Origin: CAYNFQ01 sp964396715
GTDB lineage: Bacteria; Patescibacteriota; Microgenomatia; Daviesbacterales; UBA10151
NCBI GenBank assembly: GCA_964396715.1
Contig: CAYNFQ010000001.1
Span: forward strand, 1-64,000
Direction of reading: 5' to 3'
DNA: 64,000 bases
Shown here: in pieces, positions 59,363 through 64,000 of the stretch
How the letters are laid out: each line of letters starts with the position of its first letter
Position numbering within the stretch: position 1 is the first letter of the stretch
Program-made: the position numbers and the translations under genes
Notes under the pieces: generated by a model
What the model saw: the letters and a program-made list of their open reading frames with translations, nothing else
Database searches by the model: none
Told to the model about the DNA's origin: nothing

Positions 59363-61871
59363 CTTCAAAACTGGATAAAGAGGTATTTCCTGCTAAGTCC
59401 GTAGCAAATATTTTTATTATGTATTTTCTCCCATCTTTATCATCACCTTTTCTTGATGCCTCCAGTTTAATAGCTTGATTTATATTTGTTTGGCTTCCAA
59501 GTGTTACAGAAGATTCAATCAAGTCATATTCGTCTTCCACGATAATTTTTGTTAGATACGGATTATCATCAGCGATAGTACCTGTAATATTCACATCAAC
59601 CATTTTATTATTCGGTGGCCAGATACTCTTTGGACTAACATCTAATGAAATTGTCGGGGGAGTGTAATCATAATTTGCATTTCCTTCCAAAATGCTGAAC
59701 TTTTCAACATTGGCATCTATGGTTCCATTCCCGTCTTCATCCAGTTTAATAACCGGCGATTGGTCTGAATTTGTATCAAAAGTAGTCTCCGCTTTAGTAT
59801 TTTCTGTCAAAGGAATTTCTTTATAAAGGATAGTTTTCGAATTTTCATCATTTTCAAATTTCCTGATTTTAAAATCAAAACTGCCCTGATTTGTTGCTTC
59901 AAATTTAACATCATAAACTCCATTTATGGGAAGATAGATAAATTTAGCATCACCCAAAGTATCATAAGAGCTTCCGGGAATATTAGTTTCAAATCCATCC
60001 GTTGTTGGGCCTGTATGATTGCCGCTTGAGTCATAAACATGGATATCAACAGGAGAGTGAACAGACAGAGTATTGCCTGCAAGTTTGAAAGGTTGAGTGG
60101 AAACTCCGCCAGGCAACTGATTATTACTATCTAAAATATTTTTAACTAAATTTAATGCAGGTCCATTGGTAACTAAATTGCCGTGTTTCTGATTAGTGTA
60201 AAGGGTTTGTTGAGAACCAAAGGAGGCGCTAAGTAGCGGTACTGTTTCATCGCCATTTATTATACGCATATCTTTATGAATTCCTGCTATTCCAAATAAA
60301 GAAGTGTCTTTAATTTCAATAATTTGTCCTAAGGTAGGTTGTCCTGACCCAGCGATAACCACAACGTCCACACCATTTGTAGTAGATAACGTAGAATCTA
60401 TTGAATGAAAAGTTTCACTTGGGTTAAATAAAGCAGTATTATGTCCAACAATTGTTAAGAGATTCTTAATCTGATTATAATTCAGGGCTCCGTTTTCTGT
60501 TCTATATGGATAGGGATGTTGAGCATCCTCATTTGAGTAAAAGTTAAAATAAGATTGACTTGGGGCCAATTGAAAACCACTGATCATATTTTGAATAACA
60601 TCATTCATTTCAGATGGAGCTAAGGATAAACAATAAGGACCAAATGGGTATTTAAGACAGCCGCCATACCTTAGTACTTTTAAAAATTCTGTAGCTCCCA
60701 AATGTGGAGTTCCCAGGGTAAATAATTTTCTGACATTCTGGGCGCGGTTTACATCAGCTATGTAGTTTCTGGCAACCAGGCCTCCCATGGAGTGGGCTAC
60801 AATATCTACTTTCGTACTGCCTGTTTGACTCTTAATCTGGTTAATTTTATTATCAAGCTCGGTTTTAGTTGTACTAATATCTTTTCTCCAATCATACGGA
60901 AACACAAAAAGATCCTCATTAAGGATATATCCATTGGCAGTGAAAAAATCTATGGCACCTTGATATGCCCTTGCCAGCAAATTGTTTGTTAACCCTATGT
61001 GTGCTTCACTGGTTATGCCATCATCTCTCATCCGTAATACATCAAAATAATCATCATTCCCGGGATTTGCAGCTTCATCTTCATTTACCCAAACTTTTTC
61101 TCCTGATGGATAAATATGGTTAAAAGTCCCTCCATGCCCGTCCGTAGCATTCCAGATAGTATCCTCTTCAACTTTAAGTTCCGACCCTCCAATTCCGGGA
61201 ATTAAAATTAAGGGAGTTTTGAGAGAAGGTGGGGGAGCAAGAGCTGTTAGCTTGATATTATCAAATCTGACATAAATATTACTGATATCCCCTGTCCAGT
61301 AACTTAAAGTCAGAACCCCTTTTTTAACTAAAGTTTCAGAATCTGTAATATCAAAAATTAAAGTGTCCCCTATCCAAGCTTTGATATTTTCATCTTTTAG
61401 CTCAACTTTTAGCTGATACCATTTTTGATTAATTAGAGGATAAGAGTGGGTATCAAAAAGCGTAGTAACTATCCCGCTTTGATTTTTTCTTAAAATAATC
61501 TCCGGGGTATTATATAAACCGGTTCCATGTCTAAAATTAATCTCATAAGAATCACCATCAGGAGTATATCTGAACCCTACTCCATGATCTATACCGGATT
61601 GAGCATTAAAGTCTAGCTCAATTCTGTAGTTATCCCATTGTGAAGACCCATTACTTATTCTTCCTCCAAAAGCCCTGCCTGATTTTGATCCGACTAGATT
61701 GCCATTGTTGATATACCAGTTTCCAGACTGTATTGTCCAGCCATCCAAGTTCCCATCACTAAAATCATCAAAAAGAAGGATGTCTCCTTCTGCAGCCAAA
61801 GCAGGCAGGCTAAAGAGTGAAATCAGGATAAACAATAAGGCTGCTTTTAAAAATTTAAATAATCTGGGCAT
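59328..61871 (-). CDS. Large secreted alpha/beta hydrolase (LCAT/lipase-like) with LamG-like domain
   Basis: 847 residues. A signal peptide (1-26) precedes a beta-sandwich of LamG/3-keto-disaccharide-hydrolase type (about 30-205; LLFDDFSDGNLDGWTIQSGN). A lipase domain follows with LILIPGIGGSELKVEE and the nucleophile elbow VDIVAHSMGGLVARNYI. The C-terminal third is beta-rich (Ig-like; YTPPTISLDVSPKSIWPPNN). It resembles lecithin:cholesterol-acyltransferase and PGAP1-like enzymes, so lipid or ester cleavage outside the cell is likely. There is no C-terminal anchor. Confidence 0.82.
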   Translation of the reverse strand: MPRLFKFLKAALLFILISLFSLPALAAEGDILLFDDFSDGNLDGWTIQSGNWYINNGNLVGSKSGRAFGGRISNGSSQWDNYRIELDFNAQSGIDHGVGFRYTPDGDSYEINFRHGTGLYNTPEIILRKNQSGIVTTLFDTHSYPLINQKWYQLKVELKDENIKAWIGDTLIFDITDSETLVKKGVLTLSYWTGDISNIYVRFDNIKLTALAPPPSLKTPLILIPGIGGSELKVEEDTIWNATDGHGGTFNHIYPSGEKVWVNEDEAANPGNDDYFDVLRMRDDGITSEAHIGLTNNLLARAYQGAIDFFTANGYILNEDLFVFPYDWRKDISTTKTELDNKINQIKSQTGSTKVDIVAHSMGGLVARNYIADVNRAQNVRKLFTLGTPHLGATEFLKVLRYGGCLKYPFGPYCLSLAPSEMNDVIQNMISGFQLAPSQSYFNFYSNEDAQHPYPYRTENGALNYNQIKNLLTIVGHNTALFNPSETFHSIDSTLSTTNGVDVVVIAGSGQPTLGQIIEIKDTSLFGIAGIHKDMRIINGDETVPLLSASFGSQQTLYTNQKHGNLVTNGPALNLVKNILDSNNQLPGGVSTQPFKLAGNTLSVHSPVDIHVYDSSGNHTGPTTDGFETNIPGSSYDTLGDAKFIYLPINGVYDVKFEATNQGSFDFKIRKFENDENSKTILYKEIPLTENTKAETTFDTNSDQSPVIKLDEDGNGTIDANVEKFSILEGNANYDYTPPTISLDVSPKSIWPPNNKMVDVNITGTIADDNPYLTKIIVEDEYDLIESSVTLGSQTNINQAIKLEASRKGDDKDGRKYIIKIFATDLAGNTSLSSFEVIVPHDQRNKR

Positions 61872-61925
61872 TGATTAAATGATAATCCCAAGGTTGTAAT
61901 TATGCAAACAGTAATCTTGAGCTGA

Positions 61926-61931
61926 TATAAT
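61926..61931 (+). promoter_or_regulatory. -10 box indicating a leaderless GTG start
   Basis: TATAAT lies 3 nt before ATG 61935 but exactly 6 nt before the in-frame GTG 61938. The spacing rule seen elsewhere in the window favours GTG 61938. Confidence 0.5.
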
Positions 61932-61937
61932 AGTATG

Positions 61938-63443
61938 GTGAATTTAGCCCTTAAATACAAAAAAGAGATTTTCATAATTCTTATTCTTTTTGCCTTTTAT
62001 TTTCTCTTTAGGCTTCCAAATTTAACTTTGCAGCCTATTTTTGCGGATGAGGCCATTTATATCAGATGGGCCCAGGTGATGAGATCAGAACCAACCTTGC
62101 GCTTTTTACCTTTATCCGATGGCAAAACACCTCTGTTCATGTGGGCTATGATCCCCCTTTTTAAAATATTTGAAGACCCTCTTTTTGCAGGAAGATTTTT
62201 ATCTGTTATGAGCGGGTTTGTCACTTTGATAGGCGTGTTGGCATTAGCATGGAGAGTGTTTGGCATAAAAACTGCCCTGTGGGCATCTTTTATTTATGTA
62301 GTGGTGCCCTACACTGTTTTTTTTGACAGAATGGCTTTGGTTGATGCTATGCTTTCAGCCTTTACTGTTTGGGCTTTATTTTTTGCAACACTTCTTGCTC
62401 AAAAAGTCAGGTTGGATTTGGCCATGATCTTGGGATTTATTCTCGGAGGAGCATGGCTCACCAAAACTCCGGCTGTTTTAAATCTTTTTCTTTTGCCAGC
62501 ATCCATACTTGCTTTTAAAAAATCAAAAGAAGATAAATACTCATCTTTAAAACTGTTTTTCTTTTGGCTGATTGCCATATTTATTGCTCTTTTGATGTAT
62601 AACGCCTTAAGATTGGGGCCTAATTTTCACCTTTTATCTTCCAGAAATGCTGATTATGTGTTTTCTCCGGTTGAACTTTTAGGCAGGCCCCTGGATCCTT
62701 TTATTCCGCATTTTCGGGATATTTCAGACTGGTTTCCCAAACTTTTGACTTGGCCTGTTTTAATTTTAGGGGGGACAGGGGTAATTTGGGTGATTAAGGA
62801 AAAGAATAAATTAGGGTTTGTTGTTTTGCTTTGGGCTTTGATACCGCTACTTTTGGAAATGGCTTTCCTTCGTACATTTACCGCCAGATATTTGTTGCCT
62901 TCCATACCTTTGATTTTAATTTTTGCAGGATATGGTATAAGTAAAATTTCAAATTTCAAATTTCAAATTTCAAATAATTTTTTAATACTAATTCTTTCAA
63001 TAGTTTTAACCGTTCCGGCGCTTCATTTTAATTATCAGCTTTTAACCAGCTCTCCGCCCGATTCTTTACCAAAAGAAGAAAGAAAAGGTTATTTTGAAGG
63101 GTGGACTGCAGGATATGGTTTAAAAGAAATAGCTCAATTTTTAACAGAACAAAACAAAACTCAAAAAGTGGTGGTGGGTACTGAGGGGTTTTTCGGCACC
63201 CTGCCTGACGGCTTGTATATTTACCTTGATAAAGCGGGAATTTCCATAATAGGTTCTCATGCCACAATTTCAGCCCAAATAAGAAATGCCGCCAAAGACA
63301 ATCTGACTTTTTTTGTTGGTAATAAAAATAATTTAGAGGGAGCGATAGATAATGTTAGACTAATCAAAGAATATCCCAAGGCAAAAGCAGTTGATGGTAA
63401 ACAAGATTCAACTGTTTTGTACCAAGTTTTACCAAAAGATTAA
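61938..63443 (+). CDS. GT-C membrane glycosyltransferase (ArnT/PMT-like)
   Basis: 501 residues from GTG 61938 (ATG 61935 is one codon earlier). About 11 membrane helices. The first loop has PIFADEAIYIRWAQVM with the GT-C acidic motif DE, then PLSDGKTPLFMWAMIPLF, and PYTVFFDRMALVDAML follows. It transfers a sugar from polyprenyl phosphate to an extracytoplasmic acceptor. Between two helices, SNFKFQISN is encoded by a tandem CAAATTT repeat (about 62943-62974). Confidence 0.85.
   Translation: MNLALKYKKEIFIILILFAFYFLFRLPNLTLQPIFADEAIYIRWAQVMRSEPTLRFLPLSDGKTPLFMWAMIPLFKIFEDPLFAGRFLSVMSGFVTLIGVLALAWRVFGIKTALWASFIYVVVPYTVFFDRMALVDAMLSAFTVWALFFATLLAQKVRLDLAMILGFILGGAWLTKTPAVLNLFLLPASILAFKKSKEDKYSSLKLFFFWLIAIFIALLMYNALRLGPNFHLLSSRNADYVFSPVELLGRPLDPFIPHFRDISDWFPKLLTWPVLILGGTGVIWVIKEKNKLGFVVLLWALIPLLLEMAFLRTFTARYLLPSIPLILIFAGYGISKISNFKFQISNNFLILILSIVLTVPALHFNYQLLTSSPPDSLPKEERKGYFEGWTAGYGLKEIAQFLTEQNKTQKVVVGTEGFFGTLPDGLYIYLDKAGISIIGSHATISAQIRNAAKDNLTFFVGNKNNLEGAIDNVRLIKEYPKAKAVDGKQDSTVLYQVLPKD
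62943..62974. repeat. Tandem CAAATTT repeat inside a GT-C gene
   Basis: AAATTT alternates with C in four 7-bp steps and is translated as ISNFKFQISN in a loop between membrane helices. The unit keeps the frame open. Confidence 0.6.
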
Positions 63444-63449
63444 TGATTT

Positions 63450-64000
63450 ATGAAAAAAACTCTAATTACTCTATTAGTTTTATTTTTGATCACCCTTCCC
63501 ACATTAATACCCTTCTTTAATAGTCAGTTTTTTTACACCCAAGATCATATTTTTATAGCAAGACTGCATCAGATGACAACAGCCTTAGCAGATGGTCATT
63601 TTCCGGTCAGATGGTCTCCTGATTTAAGATTTGGCGAACCACTTTTTAATTTTTATGCCCCCCTGCCTTATTATTTGGGAGCAATTATTAAATTGTCTCC
63701 TTTAAATTATATTTGGGTTGCTAAAATACTCTTTATCTTAAGCAGTTTTTTATCAGCTTTAACTATGTATCTTTTTATCAAACATTTGTTTGGTAACAAA
63801 GCTGCTTTTTTGGCAACAGTACTTTATACATATGCCCCATACAGGGCAGTGGATTTATATGTCAGGGGTGCTTTATCAGAAGCCTGGGCTTTTGTCTTTT
63901 TTCCTCTGATCTTTTATGTCTCAACTTTAATTTCAGAAAAAGTAAGTCTTCAAAGAATAGCCTTACTCTCACTATCTTTAGCCGGACTTTTCTTAACACA
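63450..64000 (+). CDS. Multi-pass membrane protein (PTPS-related/YfhO-like), 3' end cut by window
   Basis: 183 codons seen from ATG 63450, 6 bp after the previous stop. A first helix (about 5-23) precedes FFYTQDHIFIARLHQMTTAL and PVRWSPDLRFGEPLFNFYAPLPYYLGAII. This is the pattern of GT-C-like membrane proteins related to YfhO and the 6-pyruvoyl-tetrahydropterin-synthase-related domain. It is probably a glycan transferase; the rest lies outside the window. Confidence 0.75.
   Translation, partial: MKKTLITLLVLFLITLPTLIPFFNSQFFYTQDHIFIARLHQMTTALADGHFPVRWSPDLRFGEPLFNFYAPLPYYLGAIIKLSPLNYIWVAKILFILSSFLSALTMYLFIKHLFGNKAAFLATVLYTYAPYRAVDLYVRGALSEAWAFVFFPLIFYVSTLISEKVSLQRIALLSLSLAGLFLT

Overview
The window looks like a compact, AT-rich bacterial chromosome segment from the Candidate Phyla Radiation (Patescibacteria), most likely a Microgenomates-type genome. 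This placement is an inference: no rRNA is present. It rests on tight gene packing, many ATGA overlaps, small membrane proteins of unknown function, a B12-dependent ribonucleotide reductase beside a cobalamin adenosyltransferase, short TsaB/TsaE proteins, and very many GT-C (PMT/ArnT-like) membrane glycosyltransferases. UGA ends many genes and an RF2 gene is present, so the standard bacterial code is assumed.

Layout. 1-5.0 kb: an FAD oxidase (cut by the left edge) diverges from a thiol-redox and metal set (glutaredoxin, AhpF/TrxB-like reductase, metallothionein-like protein, His/Cys-rich membrane protein, CcdA, stand-alone ATP-cone). 5.0-7.5 kb: cell-wall enzymes (L,D-transpeptidase; a D,D-carboxypeptidase interrupted by an in-frame TAA) and a membrane-anchored cyclophilin. 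7.5-12.2 kb: nrdR-nrdJ, then a REP-associated tyrosine transposase with its hairpins, then cobO, which supplies the cofactor nrdJ needs. 12.2-16.7 kb: lon behind a CIRCE operator, then a K+-independent-type H+-pyrophosphatase. 16.7-18.8 kb: a two-component system on the minus strand and tRNA-Glu(CUC). 18.9-31 kb: housekeeping genes (greA, an M49-like metallopeptidase, lysS, two HD proteins, serS, secA, NAD(P)H-hydrate dehydratase). 31-39.5 kb: GT-C glycosyltransferases, a CofE-like ligase, galE and a methyltransferase. 39.5-45.5 kb, minus strand: prfB, ftsE, ftsX, an M23 peptidase with permuted motif order, a surface protein and tsaE. 45.5-47.5 kb: an RHH/PIN toxin-antitoxin pair, a short tsaB and a CAP-domain protein. 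47.5-56.1 kb: nucleotide-sugar synthesis (rmlA, rmlB, an rmlC-like gene, gmd) and polyprenol-phosphate-sugar type glycosyltransferases, including a GT2/GT-C fusion. 56.2-58.6 kb: a type II restriction-modification pair (TdeIII-like nuclease) and a frameshifted remnant. 58.6-64 kb: a thioredoxin-fold protein, a large secreted lipase-like protein and two more membrane proteins.

Three things stand out. First, the peptidase downstream of ftsEX carries all M23 zinc and catalytic motifs, but the C-terminal half of the domain precedes the N-terminal half, as in a circular permutation. Second, short palindromic elements are inserted in frame in conserved housekeeping proteins (RF2, TsaE, an HD hydrolase, a GT2 enzyme, the LysRS tail). 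Third, at least eight genes have a -10-like hexamer exactly 6 nt before the start codon, which predicts leaderless transcripts and selects start codons, including a GTG.
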